The notes under the pieces were generated by a model. It saw only the letters and a list, made by a program, of their open reading frames with translations. It did not search any database and had not been told where the DNA came from. From Gracilaria domingensis (lineage: Eukaryota; Rhodophyta; Florideophyceae; Gracilariales; Gracilariaceae): 25,011 nt of DNA. This document shows positions 1-9,680 of this stretch, piece after piece; position 1 is the first letter of the stretch, and each line of letters starts with the position of its first letter. The stretch lies in NCBI GenBank assembly GCA_022539475.1, contig VCMS01000480.1:1-25011 (forward strand), given 5' to 3'. The translations under genes were made by a program, and so were the position numbers.

Positions 1-39
1 GCGCATTTTGGCGCGCTTCAGTCATTTTATGCGCTGTAC

Positions 40-1829
40 GTGCAGTACAATTGCGCCTTAGCTCCTTCGCGCTCCACCCCCTGCGTGCAATTTCGCGTGG
101 GGATCGCTGCCGTTGCCCGTCATCACTGGCACCCTGCCATACCGCCCGTAAACACGCCCTCCGTTCGCTCACGGACCTCGCTTCCAGCCTCCCGAACTTT
201 CGCGCGCGCCACTCGTTCACCGTCGCCGCCATCCGCCGTGAGTCGCGTCGACGCCGCGTCTCGCGCCGATTTGCGTGCTGCTACTGCTGGCTGCCAGAGC
301 CCTCGCGTTGCCGTCGCTGCTGTAGTGACAGCAGCAAAACCCGCAGCTATTCCAGTTTCTCTACCTGGGCTCGGAGGCCCGGACCTCTTCTTTCGGCACC
401 GAACGAGGCCCATCGCGCCGGTGAAACCCGTTCTCCGGGACGGTTCAGCTGGGCACACCATGATCACGCGCAGCCGCACCGGTCGCGACGTGGTCCTCAT
501 CATGTCGGCGAGCCAGTCAAATTAAGCGCTGTTCTACAACGACATTGCCACCGATACGCAAAACTTCAACGGCTACTTCGACGTGGAGTTGGATACCGTG
601 CGCGATTCGCATGACCCTGCCAATGGTATGGACTTCTTCTTTTGTGGGACCGCCGAGGTTAGGCTATGCCATGGGTATTGCGCATACATTTGTGGGGCTT
701 GGCATCATTATCGACACCTTTTCCAACTCTCGAACGCGAAATGTGGCCCATATGTACGTTTATGTGTCGGACGGAACCAAGCAATGAAAGCCTGACACCG
801 ATGGCGCGGATACCGAGCTTTCGAGGGCTGCTCGCTTGAGATGAACCACCCGATTCGCGTGTAAGTCCAGCTGCTCGGTGGCAATCTTCACGTGGGCGTC
901 GCTATGAACCCACGCGCCCCACAACGCTGGCATACGTGCTTCAAGGTTTGGGGTGTGCAGCTGCCATTCTCTGGTGGTGGCTTCCTCGCACCCCTGCTGA
1001 GACCGGCCATTTCTTTGCCAATCATGAGGTCCATGACGCCGTCTTAATTCATGAATCCGCTCAGGTTGCCCACACTTATCGATCCGACTACTATTCGCAG
1101 CAGTATGGCGCCGGTTCTGCTTCCGGAACTACGGACCGACCACCGTGGTCTGTGACAGCAACAACAGCGGAAACAGCATCAACAACAGCAGCAGAGCGAT
1201 AATTCGCGCGTCTACGTGCCGCCAGCTTTCAATGGTAGCTCCAGTGATGTAGCAATGACAGCACCGCCCCTGCTCCGCCTCCGCATCGCACCGATCTGAA
1301 CCCTACCGCGCGCATGCACCGCAGAGAGGACGCCACCTCGTCGATCTCAGGCTCTTCAGACCTGCAGGTGTACGAGGTGTACAACTCTATGACGTCCATT
1401 TTCAAGGGCCTCGGCGACGAGAATGCGCAAGAAAGAAAGCTTCGACTGGAGGGTGTGCGCCAAATCATTGCGCAACTCATTCGCGAGATGGAGAAACAAA
1501 AGGGCGACATGTGGCAGTTGGTGGCCGTTTTGAAACCTCTTAAGGCTACTGCAGGCGACTTGTCGCGTGCTTCGGGCAGGTTTTCTAGCCAGTTGCAAGG
1601 CCTTTATAACTCGCGGCGTGCGCTTAAGTAGAAGACGCATAACATTTCTGATTCGCATGATGATCTGAACGGGGAGTTGGTGGATCATCACGAGAGCATC
1701 ACCGAGCAGTCTCCTGGCGGAAGTGGTACCCTTATCATGTTCGTAATCATTCAAGCGCTTTTGAGAGTTGGCGTATACCATGTCAATAAGATGTCGTTGG
1801 CCGTGCGGAAAGTGCATCGAATGGTCTAA
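40..1829 (+). pseudogene. L-type lectin cargo receptor (ERGIC-53/VIP36 family), decayed
   Basis: Working members are type I membrane lectins that bind high-mannose glycoproteins and cycle between ER and Golgi. Reading across frames gives the family blocks in order: GHTMITRS near 450; NFNGYFDVEL and ANGMDFFF near 565-640; FVGLGIIIDTF near 690-720; VSDGTKQ and DTDGADTELS up to about 820; GCSLEMNHPIRV at 826-861; CFKVWGVQLPFSGG near 935-975; and AETGHFFANHEVHD near 995-1040. A coiled-coil stalk follows at 1314-1628, then a membrane segment (LIMFVIIQALL) near 1735-1765 and a short tail ending at 1829. Damage seen: TAA 523-525, frame change near 645, TGA 785-787, frame change near 820, TAA 862-864, frame change near 980, stop at 1200-1202 with local frame disorder, and TAG 1629-1631 between stalk and membrane segment. 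The first 300 bases are GC-rich and could hold a signal peptide, but no start can be fixed. Confidence 0.75.
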
Positions 1830-2334
1830 CACCACGAGAAAATCTTACTGCCAGCCTTTGGGCGACATCATTGGCACGTCGAGGGAAACAAGATTATCCT
1901 GAAAAGCCGTCACTGATGCACTCTATCGTCGTCATCAGAATGTGGTCGCCGGTTCCGAGTTCAGACCATTAGCTTTCTGTTCTTCTTTTATACACATGCA
2001 CCCCGGGTGATGATGCAGAGTTAACGCGCTTTCATTCGGCATGAACAGATGGAACACATGCGTCTGGTGCTCACCCAAGGTCTCAAGCACAGCATCCCCC
2101 AACGAGTAACTAACCGACGCGTACACCGCACGCATGTAAAGGCGATTACAACTAGCTTCAGTTGCGTTCAAAGCTTACTTGGATTACCTAGAATGAGCTA
2201 AAAGGGACCGCGCTTCCAAGTGAGTGGCGCGCGATTGAGTTATTCATAGTCGTTGGACGGTCACCAGATAGATACGTAAACACACAGATTAGCCGAACCT
2301 CTTTGCCTAACTGCCTAAGCTCTACTTTTCAACC
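1830..2334. other. intergenic stretch between lectin and ECM29 remnants
   Basis: About 500 bases without a supportable gene. The short open frame on the minus strand at 1935-2171 matches nothing I recognise. This stretch holds the 3' flanks of both neighbouring remnants, which converge here. Confidence 0.5.
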
Positions 2335-3738
2335 TCAAAAGCCCCAGCCTAAACTATGATCACGAAATGCCAACGCCGTGCATAGTTTAATTGCAACGGA
2401 TCGCACCCAAGGCTCGGAATCTTCGTTCCGAGACCTCTGGATCGCAATTAGCGTGTCTTCTACAATCACACCCTTCATTGCCGTAGAATCCTTGGAAACG
2501 TTGACCAAGTGATCAAGAATTGTTAACCCACTATTTCTTAGCACTTTATACTTGGGTTCGTGTATGCCGTTTTTGCTGAGGTTTACTAATCGTTTAATCA
2601 ATGCCTCAGTGCGCTCCAGGGAGTTTCTAAATTGCAGTTCATGTTTGGAGAAACGTTCGGACAACTTCTCAATGGCTTGAAGTACAGTTAGTCGAATGTC
2701 CCAATCGTTCTGCATCAATTCTTCAAACACACACAGCAAATTAAGTACGTGTTCTTCTAGCTTCTCAACGCCCGCCACCCCTGTGATTGAAGATTGCAGG
2801 CACTGAATCGCTGCTTTGCACAATAGCTTTTGCGACTTTCGCGCTTTGTTCCAAGCATCAACAGCATCTGCATCAGACCCAGTTTCCCACACCATCTGTG
2901 ACACATTTGGTACGCTAGCGTTTACATCCGACGAGTTTGGAGACACGAGCTCTGACAAGTGGTCCCTGACTTTCTCGTACATGCAAACGGTTTCTCGGGT
3001 GTTAACCAGCACCTTCCTCGCCGCATCAATTGCTGCAATTCGATAATCCTTCTTCCCTCGATCAGATTCGGACAGCACAGGCTGCACAACAGCTACGCTC
3101 CCTCCGCACGACTCCCACAAAGATGCGCTTGAACAGAAATCTGCCAAAGACCCAATGGCCTCAATTGCAACATGCTGTCCTTTCCAAATATGACCTGGAA
3201 GCACCGCTAACAACGTTTTTGCGCTTCGCGACATGTACTGTACATCGACAATGTCATTTGAAGCGTTCGTGAGGTCCCCTAGCGTGGCTGCGGCGTTCCT
3301 TTTCACGCGGTACTGAGCAGAAGTAGATAGCCGTTGCTCACATATTTCAACAATCGCCTTTGCGTACAAACGAAGCCCGGCCTGAGTACTTGGCGCACCT
3401 TTATTCCAGGCGTCTTTCCAGTTCTTGCTGTCATCTCCTCCGTCGTCGTCTGTTTCAGGGCGCCCCATGTATGCGAAGGGCCGTATAGAGCTTGCGTGCT
3501 GCTGGGTCGTATCGGGCGCCATCCGACACAACCCAGCAGCGAGAGACGAGGCAAGCGCGCGATCCCGAGGATACTCCGATGTGGCCTTCTTGCTAATTTT
3601 GTTTGCAATACTTTGCAACTTCATCGACGCGGCACAACTTTGAACCTCTGCCAGCGGCCTTACACCATGCCTTTCGAAGCATTGCGTTGCGCTCCATGCC
3701 CGCAGCGCTTGCCGCTGAAAACTGCAGCTTTGCAGCAT
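2335..3738 (-). pseudogene. ECM29: ECM29 (proteasome adaptor/scaffold), C-terminal part
   Basis: ECM29 is a large HEAT-repeat protein that tethers the 19S and 20S proteasome particles and links proteasomes to membranes and motors. This open segment of up to 467 codons carries the C-terminal HEAT repeats. Recognisable blocks include NWKDAWNKG followed by GLRLYAKAIVEICEQ (family: W...W....G...G+RLY...I), then GHIWKGQHVAIEAIG (family GRTWAGKE...AI) and alternating helices down to the stop at 2335. The first 35-40 residues of the open frame are antisense-like sequence. The true reading enters near 3600-3630, at QSIANKISKKATSEYPR, where it continues the upstream segment in another frame. Lower GC than the upstream part of the same remnant. 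Confidence 0.78.
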
Positions 3739-4525
3739 ATGGTTCCATGACCACTGCTCTGGATTGCAGAACGCTCGACATCAACCTTGCCGTCGCTGCA
3801 CGCGTAGGAATTCCCACTCCTACGCGAGCCAATCGTGCCAGATTCGGAACCACCTCCGCCGCGATTGTCTCGTCAACTTGCCCTATGAGCCTTTCAATCG
3901 ACTCGATCAAAGAGGACGAGGACATACTCGATGCAGTGACCAGAGCGTTTTGCAGCTCCTCCGGTGAGGCTACATGATACTCCGCGTAGTTTAAGATTTG
4001 CGGCTCGAGCTCTGTCGCAACGTCCAACAGATTCGCGATCAAATCCGGCACAGACGACCGCAAGGCCCTTCCTCCATGTCGTGTGATCTCGGACAGAGTC
4101 TTTGACACGAGCGCTCTCACCTCCTCGGCGCTGTGTGTGAAGGACGTCATAAGCACAGACAGTACAACGTCAACGGCTTGAGCCGATTCCTCTTCACCCA
4201 AATAGTTTGGATTACGTAGATATATCGAAAGTTCCGAGAGTGCCCTTCCAGTGCCTTGAGCACTCTTTCGCACACTTTCCTTCATATCATCCATAGCCCT
4301 CAGTGTGTAGTACCAGAAATCCTTTAAAGAGTCCTTCACCTCCTCCCATGTGCGGGAGGCAAGAACGTCGCGAAGCGCGGCGCACCCCGCTTCTCGCGAA
4401 CGCCATTGCCGGGAAACGATTGACTTGATGCAGTGGTCCGTCACTGCAAGCAAGTTCGCCTTGATCGCCTCGGCCACTGAGCCGTGACCAGAAGCCTTGA
4501 CTACCGCGGATATAATTGAGCGCAT
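3593..4525 (-). pseudogene. ECM29: ECM29, central HEAT-repeat part
   Basis: Open segment of about 300 codons with the strongest ECM29 match in the window: SRQWRSREAGCAALRDVL (family N+xWRVRESSCLALNDLL), MDDMKESVRKSA (family VQDDIKESVRKAA), EVRALVSKTLSEITRHGG, ELEPQILNY (family LEPQVLNYL), and ARVGVGIPTRAATA (family RSGVGLGTKGGCA). The order and spacing agree with the animal and plant protein. It runs straight on from the upstream piece: immediately before it, LRLYVYCHHPI is followed by a TAG and then SVRIAMRSII (family LYRYQFDP...IRQAMTSI). The ATG at the start of the segment is therefore an internal Met, not a real start. Its 3' end shifts frame near 3600-3630 into the C-terminal segment. 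Confidence 0.82.
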
Positions 4526-5850
4526 AGCAATGCGAACGCTCTATATCGGGTGATGGCAGTACACATACAAGCGCAGCAAAAGACTCTTCACGTGCAGTGG
4601 AAGCTGTTCGGCGGCGATATCATTATTCAAGAGGGAACTGCCAATGCTGCGCGCTTGCGACTGTTCCAGGTTGACCTATGTCTTGAACCGGACTACAGAG
4701 CTCCTCGTTGGTACCAGAGCGCGCGCCAGCCGTGTTTGATTCCACTTCCACGCCGCTGAACTCGAGAAACACTCCTTGATTGCCCGGGACGATCACCGCA
4801 GCCCGCTCGCCGGCGGTCAGAGACCGGACGAGGTTTCCAACAATATCTTGCTGACCCTTGGGGGAAGTATACGATATTGGAGAGCGCGTCGCAGCAGACG
4901 GCGACGAGAAGCGCACAAATACATCTCCCAAGGCAGACTGGGGGCAATGAGCGAGAACAAGTCTTGCAGCTCATGCCGTAGCGCTCGTGCCACCTGCTCG
5001 CCCAGCGAGGGCGCGTTCAAAGCCAGCAGCACCACCGCCAGCGCGGCTGCAGCAGCCGCTGCTGCGCGGTGCTCAGCGCGGCTCGCAGCGCGTGCAACGC
5101 GTCCGCGTCGGCGCGCAACAGCACGTGCAGATTGGCGGCGGGCAGCAGCTGCAACCGGCGTGCCGGCGCGAGCTGCTGCACTAGGCAGCGCAGCGCAAAC
5201 AGCAGATATGCCGCCACGGAGCAGCTACGCGGCTAGTGGCGCTCGCAATGCGCTCCGTACAGTGCGATAATGGGCGCAAGCGGCGGGGGTGGCTCCCGCG
5301 CGCTAGCGCGGCGTGGCGCGCGAGTTTGCGCCGGCGCATCCCGGCAGCGGCGAGTTGCATGACGCGTGGGCTGGCGTTGGAGGCGGCGAGGACTTCGATA
5401 AGGCGCGCGTGCGTGTCAGCTAAGGAGAAGATGTCTTCTGCCCAGTGTACGGCGGTGGCGCACGCCGGCTCTCACAGCGGGCGCGCGTCGAGCATGGCGG
5501 GCATGAGCGCGCCCAGCGCGGCGGCGCGAAATGGCGACGAGTCGCGCGTGCTCGGCGACACGAAAAGCGACAGCGTGACCAGCGCCTACTCGGCGGCGGT
5601 GGGCACGGGCGGCGGGGGCGCCAGCGCGCTCGCGCTGGAGGAGAAGCGCGGGGCGCTGTGGGGTCGGCCAGCAGCAGCGACGGGATGCGCAGCGCTAGGT
5701 AGAACAGCGCGGTGTAGCCGATGGCGCGCAGCGCGTCGCGGAGGAGCGGCGCGCCTTTGGTGCAGGCACCCACCGCACGCGGCAGCGGACGGCGTAGAGA
5801 GCGTTGTGACCAGCGCCGGTAGCAGGCGCGCCAGGACGTGAGCTGAGAAG
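4526..5850 (-). pseudogene. ECM29: ECM29, degraded upstream part in GC-rich DNA
   Basis: The minus strand here continues ECM29 upstream, but the frame changes repeatedly. GTNEELCSPVQDIGQPGTV near 4640-4720 matches the family block YKELCSLASDL.QPDLV. AAEQLPLHVKSLLLRLYVY near 4560-4620 matches GEQLAPFLPQLVPRLYRY. Farther up, GDVFVRFSSPSA (about 4900), ADIFSLADTHARLIEVL-like helices (about 5390-5450) and APLLRDALRAIGYTALFYL (about 5700-5760) look like HEAT helices, with no single open frame joining them. Much of 4980-5850 is strongly GC-rich, unlike the downstream part. Nothing resembling the roughly 700 N-terminal residues of ECM29 is visible beyond 5850, so this copy is 5'-truncated. The long plus-strand open frame at 5236-5841 is its antisense shadow. 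Confidence 0.6.
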
Positions 5851-6163
5851 AGTAGCGAAATAGAAATAAATGACGTGGAACTGGTCCAAATCATAATTGC
5901 GTTGTATGATCTGGGTCCAATGGAGACCATATTTCGTCATCATTATCTCTGCTGCTACATTTGTACCAATAACGATCCATAGAATACAATACGGCAAGGC
6001 ATCCAAATGGCCACTGTACTGTACACGCCCATTATACGGCCAATTAAATCTATTTTGGAAATAATTACGGCCACTAATCGGCCATTTATAGCCCGAAATT
6101 GATGTTCATATGGGCGAAGTCTTGAAGAGAGCTAAGGAGCGCGCATGATGCCCCGTTGGTTGG
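5851..6163. other. spacer between ECM29 and SPT remnants, with GGCCA repeats
   Basis: Some 300 AT-rich bases lie between two head-to-head gene remnants. GGCCA occurs at 6009-6013, 6038-6042, 6069-6073 and 6080-6084, three of the four preceded by C. The 12-mer TACACGCCCATT occurs near 6021 and again near 6179. There is no supportable gene. A former bidirectional promoter is possible but unproven. Confidence 0.35.
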
Positions 6164-7266
6164 TTGGTTCATCCAGCGTACACGCCCATTCAGGCCGATG
6201 TCACTCCCGCGGCCGAGCATTCTTCCATGTCTCCGGACCCTACTGCCAGGGTTACGAGGTTTCGTAACTTGGGCAGGTGCAATTACCTGGGGTATGCTGA
6301 GGTTCTTGAAAGTGTTCACTCGTACGTCACCGATGTCTTAGATCAGTGTGGTGTCGCTTCGTGCAATGTGTCTGTGTCTACGGGGCGCTCTGAGCTTGTA
6401 CGCAAGCTGGAGCGCACGGTCGCCAAAGATTTTGGTAAGAATGATGCCATCGTGGTTGGCACCGTCCTTACCACCAACTGGCAGATCATCCCAGCTATTG
6501 TGGGTAGGGGCGATCTCGCCATCTCCGGCCTGATGAATGACGAGTCTGTCATGGTCGACGGTCGCTCATTCGGCGCCAGGATTCGCGTTTTTGAACATAA
6601 TTTGGCAGAATCGTAGGAAAGTAATATTCTTGTTGGCATTGCTACGGGATACCCTGACAAGAGCCCTCTGTGGAAACGAATCATGCCGGTTGTCGAGAGT
6701 ATGTACTCAGTGGAAGGTCAGATGTGCAATCTTTGCCAGGTTGTCGCAGTCAAAAATAAGAATGATGCCTGCTTATACGTGGATGAGGCGCATTCCATTG
6801 GCGCCCTTGGACCGACCAAACGAGGTGTTTCGGGGCATCATCACTATGATAGTGTAGATACGCGTAGTATTGATATTATGATACGTACCTTCACTAAATC
6901 GTTCAGGACCGTTGGAGGTTACTTCTCTTCCGAATCTGCTCTAACTGAACGTATTTTCGCGCTTTCTCCAGCTTCTCTCTATGCGTCGGCATCGTGTCCT
7001 CCGAAATCGTTGCAGCAGGTGCATTCGAAGAGGTTAGGACTGAAATAAAGGACGAAAGTGGATCTGTATCATTCGGGAAGATGAAGGAAGCGTTCCCAAG
7101 CTTCTGTGGTGGATGCCGTGCGGATGTTTACGGGGTAACCGACACGGGAGTGATGACTGCGTACATCGCGCGATGGAGCAACTGCGAGTTGGTGGCAATG
7201 AAGCCGAGCCTGACGCTGCTGCGGGAACAGTACCGACACGAAAGGCATCATCTCCAACAGGGCTAG
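6164..7266 (+). pseudogene. LCB2: serine palmitoyltransferase, LCB2/SPTLC2 subunit, decayed
   Basis: LCB2 is the PLP-binding subunit of the ER enzyme that condenses serine with palmitoyl-CoA, the first step of sphingolipid synthesis. Diagnostic blocks in order: NLGRCNYLGYAE (family NLGSYNYLGFA), GVASCNVSVSTG (GVSVCSTRQELG), IIPAIVGRGD (NIPALVGKGC), GARIRVFEHN (GATIRVFKHN), VVESMYSVEGQ (VVEGIYSMEG), YVDEAHSIGALGPT (identical core), and TFTKSFRTVGGY, whose Lys codon at 6896-6898 is the PLP lysine. A TAG at 6614-6616 interrupts one continuous frame. A second break near 6985-7000 shifts to the frame with EIVAAGAFEEV and DVYGVTDTGVM. The family motif LNHAS is changed to MNDES, and the Gly after TKSF is Arg. 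About 100 N-terminal residues and the C-terminal domain are not recognisable, so the copy is disabled and truncated. Confidence 0.85.
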
Positions 7267-7560
7267 TTTGGCGAGAGGGTGAAACTGTTCTGGGGTGTGA
7301 TGAGCGCGCTGCCAATGGTTGTGGCGTCCAACGCGCGGGAGGCGGAGGGCGCGAAGACGGCACCGGCGATGTGCCGTGAGTACATGGTCGGGCTGTACCT
7401 GGAAGCGGCGGGACGCACGACGAAATCGGTAGGCGACAGCGAGTGATAGGTGCAGTCGGCGGGTCTCTTCTCGCGGCAAAGAGCGCAAAGTAAATAAAAT
7501 TTGCTTCTAGAATTCTAAGGTGGGGAGCCATGATAGATGAGAGTGAATAGCAGGGTGGTT
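7267..7560 (+). other. unassigned stretch after the SPT remnant
   Basis: After a TAG at 7264-7266 the same frame stays open for about 60 codons to a TGA at 7444-7446. It contains FGERVKLFWGV and MCREYMVGLYLEAAG. It does not look like the SPT C-terminus and I do not recognise it. It may be a remnant of a different gene abutting the SPT copy. Confidence 0.2.
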
Positions 7561-7861
7561 GACATGAGATGAGTTGCGACTTGCATCGCCACTTGGGAGA
7601 AAATGGAAACGCAAACTAGCACGAGCGCAGATTTGAGAGAGGGTCGCGGAAAAGAGTGGATGGGGTGGTGCGGCGAAGTAGAACCTCTACAAAAACTAAG
7701 AGACCCAAGAATTAAACTGCGCGAGATGGAATTCAATATTCCAAAATTTCTTAATTTTTGAGTGCCAGCCTCTGCCACCCCCTCGCGCGCCCCAAATAGC
7801 CCAAAAACTAGCTTAGTTTCCAAAGCGAACAGACTATATTCCACTTTGCAGAACACAGACG
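7561..7861 (+). repeat. 300-bp dispersed direct repeat, copy 1
   Basis: This block aligns along its full length with 15489-15788, same orientation, at roughly 90 percent identity by eye with a few single-base gaps. It begins around GATGAGTTGCGA and ends sharply after CAGAACACAGACG, beyond which the two loci share nothing. Its first 20 or so codons encode a matching peptide in both copies (DELRLA...GRKWK.KLAR), so the unit probably carries the 3' end of a gene plus its downstream spacer. Here it abuts a dioxygenase-like remnant; at copy 2 it abuts a coiled-coil gene. Confidence 0.9.
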
Positions 7862-9416
7862 ATGCAGAGAACGCAGGCAGTTCTGCATTTGTGGATGACG
7901 ATGAGCTTCTTTCTGTGACAGTTCCATGGGTTGTCACCGTCGAGAAAGATGCTGCGCCAGACGATCAGCAAGAGACAGGTGGGGGTCATTTGATGACGAG
8001 TTACCTACAGCTCTTCCAGAATCTGAGGAGCACGGAGTTGTTCGAAGAGACCCATATGATGGCCACCGAACCCATCATGGTGCGGGTATGCCAGGCTGAG
8101 ACCGCAGGAATGGCAAGGGAAGAACGTAATTGAGCACAAGGACCCCTGGCTCAGAGTCATTCACTTGCCGAAGGGACAAAGGTCAGAGCTGCTAAGTGTC
8201 TCGAATCTCAGAGATGTACACCATCTTGTCTTTTGGCACGCTGCAAGGGCTGAACATCGCCTACGGGCGGAGACATTTGGTATGCAGTATCCTCGTACTC
8301 AACCGACAGGTATGGATGATGAAGAGGTGCTGTGGGTTGCTGCGAAGGAGCATGACGAATTTGGGCAAATGTTCTTCACCCGAATGCAAGCTGAGCTAAG
8401 GCAGAATCGATGTTGCGTGCTTGATGGCTTTGCGACGGATAATGGTGTCCCTAAATGGAGGAGTTGGAAGAAGTTCGGGAGTTCGGAGATGTGTCGGGGA
8501 AGTTGGTAGACTTCTTCGAGAATGAGTATGGAGCGATGCCGGATATACGGAAAGGGGAGGAACAGAAGTCGTTTGTTCAAATAATCAACGATGATGAAGG
8601 ATGGAAGGACGGTAGCGATGGACCATTTGAGGGGAGAGTGATGTCGACACGTCGGGTTACGGTGGAGAAGCCGGAGGATAATGAGGAGCTCAGGTGGGTT
8701 GTAAGGTCGCGTGCTTTACTTGATGTTCGAATGGGTACAACTGCTGCGGCTTTGGGACTATGAGACAATGAAAGGGAAGCTGTGAAGATGTACACTCCGA
8801 AAACTGGTGGTCGATTTCTGGGGACGACGAGAAAGTGCAAGCGCCAGACGCTGCACACCGACTTCAGTAGTCTGGTTACGAAGGAAACAATGAATACTGG
8901 CAACCCCGGATACTTTGTAATGGCCTCTGGGAAAGAGGGCTTTCCTCTCTGGGTGAGCGCTGGAAGCCATCAACTGGTGGGGATGAACAACCAACAGTTG
9001 CGAGTGATGTCGGAGGTGTATCCAGCGAAGAAGATAATCATCGCACCGTACTCTGTATTCGTGAGCCGTGGTGATGTGACACATGCTGGAGCAGTGGGAA
9101 GGACAAGGTGGATAGGCCCGAGTCTATGGATTTGCTGGTTAGATACCACATGTACATAGTACCAGAGGGCTACGCACTACCTGATGCTGTTCATCGGGTG
9201 CGGGATTTCCCACCCACGTTTGTCAATGGTGACGAGGAGGAGGAGGCGGAGGATGAACTGTTGTCCGAGAAGGAGGGTGGGGCGGTTGACATGGACGAGG
9301 ACCAAGTGATCATGGAGATTGGTGTGGAAGCGGACGCCGGTAGAACCGAAGTGCTCGAGAGTAGTAGTGATGACGATTTGCCAATAATGAGGCTGCGAGC
9401 GCCTCGAAGTGGATGA
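7862..9416 (+). pseudogene. double-stranded beta-helix, 2OG-Fe(II) oxygenase-like protein, decayed
   Basis: Three frames must be joined. The first readable part (about 8095-8450) contains DPWLRVIHLPKGQR and EVLWVAAKEHDEFGQ. A frame change near 8450 leads to 8455-8760 (VSGKLVDFFENEYG), then a TGA at 8761-8763 and continued reading in the same frame. The core follows: LHTDF (His 8854-8856, Asp 8860-8862), a strand-rich middle with PLWVSAGSHQLVG, and RGDVTHAGA 74 residues after the first metal His. A last frame change near 9085 leads to LLVRYHMYIVP, where the Arg is placed as the co-substrate-binding residue of 2OG-Fe(II) oxygenases. The C-terminus (9220-9416) is an acidic tail. The HxD...H...R pattern is seen; the enzyme class is inferred; substrate unknown. 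Non-oxygenase cupin-like proteins remain possible. Confidence 0.5.
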
Positions 9417-9680
9417 AAATGAGATGATTAGTAAATTATGAGTGTATTGCGAGTATTAAGAGTAGTAAACTATTACAAGGCTATACATATGAAAATAGAA
9501 AAGGTGCGGCAGGCTGGTAATTGAACAAATGTCAAACGTCTTTGGTCCAGTTGCGTCTAATTGCAACATGCCAAATGCTCGGTATCGTTAACATCATTGG
9601 TTGCACCAGTCAATTCGCAAATGAACATGTAGCGTCCTAACATTTCTGAAACTGCACTTAAGGTTGCTTTTAAGAGAAGT

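Noticed and set aside
123..503. Minus-strand open frame of 126 codons
   Set aside because: It overlaps the lectin remnant and its GC-rich leader, with no domain. The plus-strand lectin reading explains the region better.
859..866. GTAAGT near 861 as a splice donor in the lectin gene
   Set aside because: Lectin homology (VQLLGGNLHV) continues directly after the TAA with no gap, so a nonsense change explains it better than an intron.
5236..5841. 201-codon plus-strand open frame
   Set aside because: It is antisense to the GC-rich ECM29 part, Ala/Arg-rich, and has no domain. GC-rich coding DNA commonly keeps the opposite strand open.
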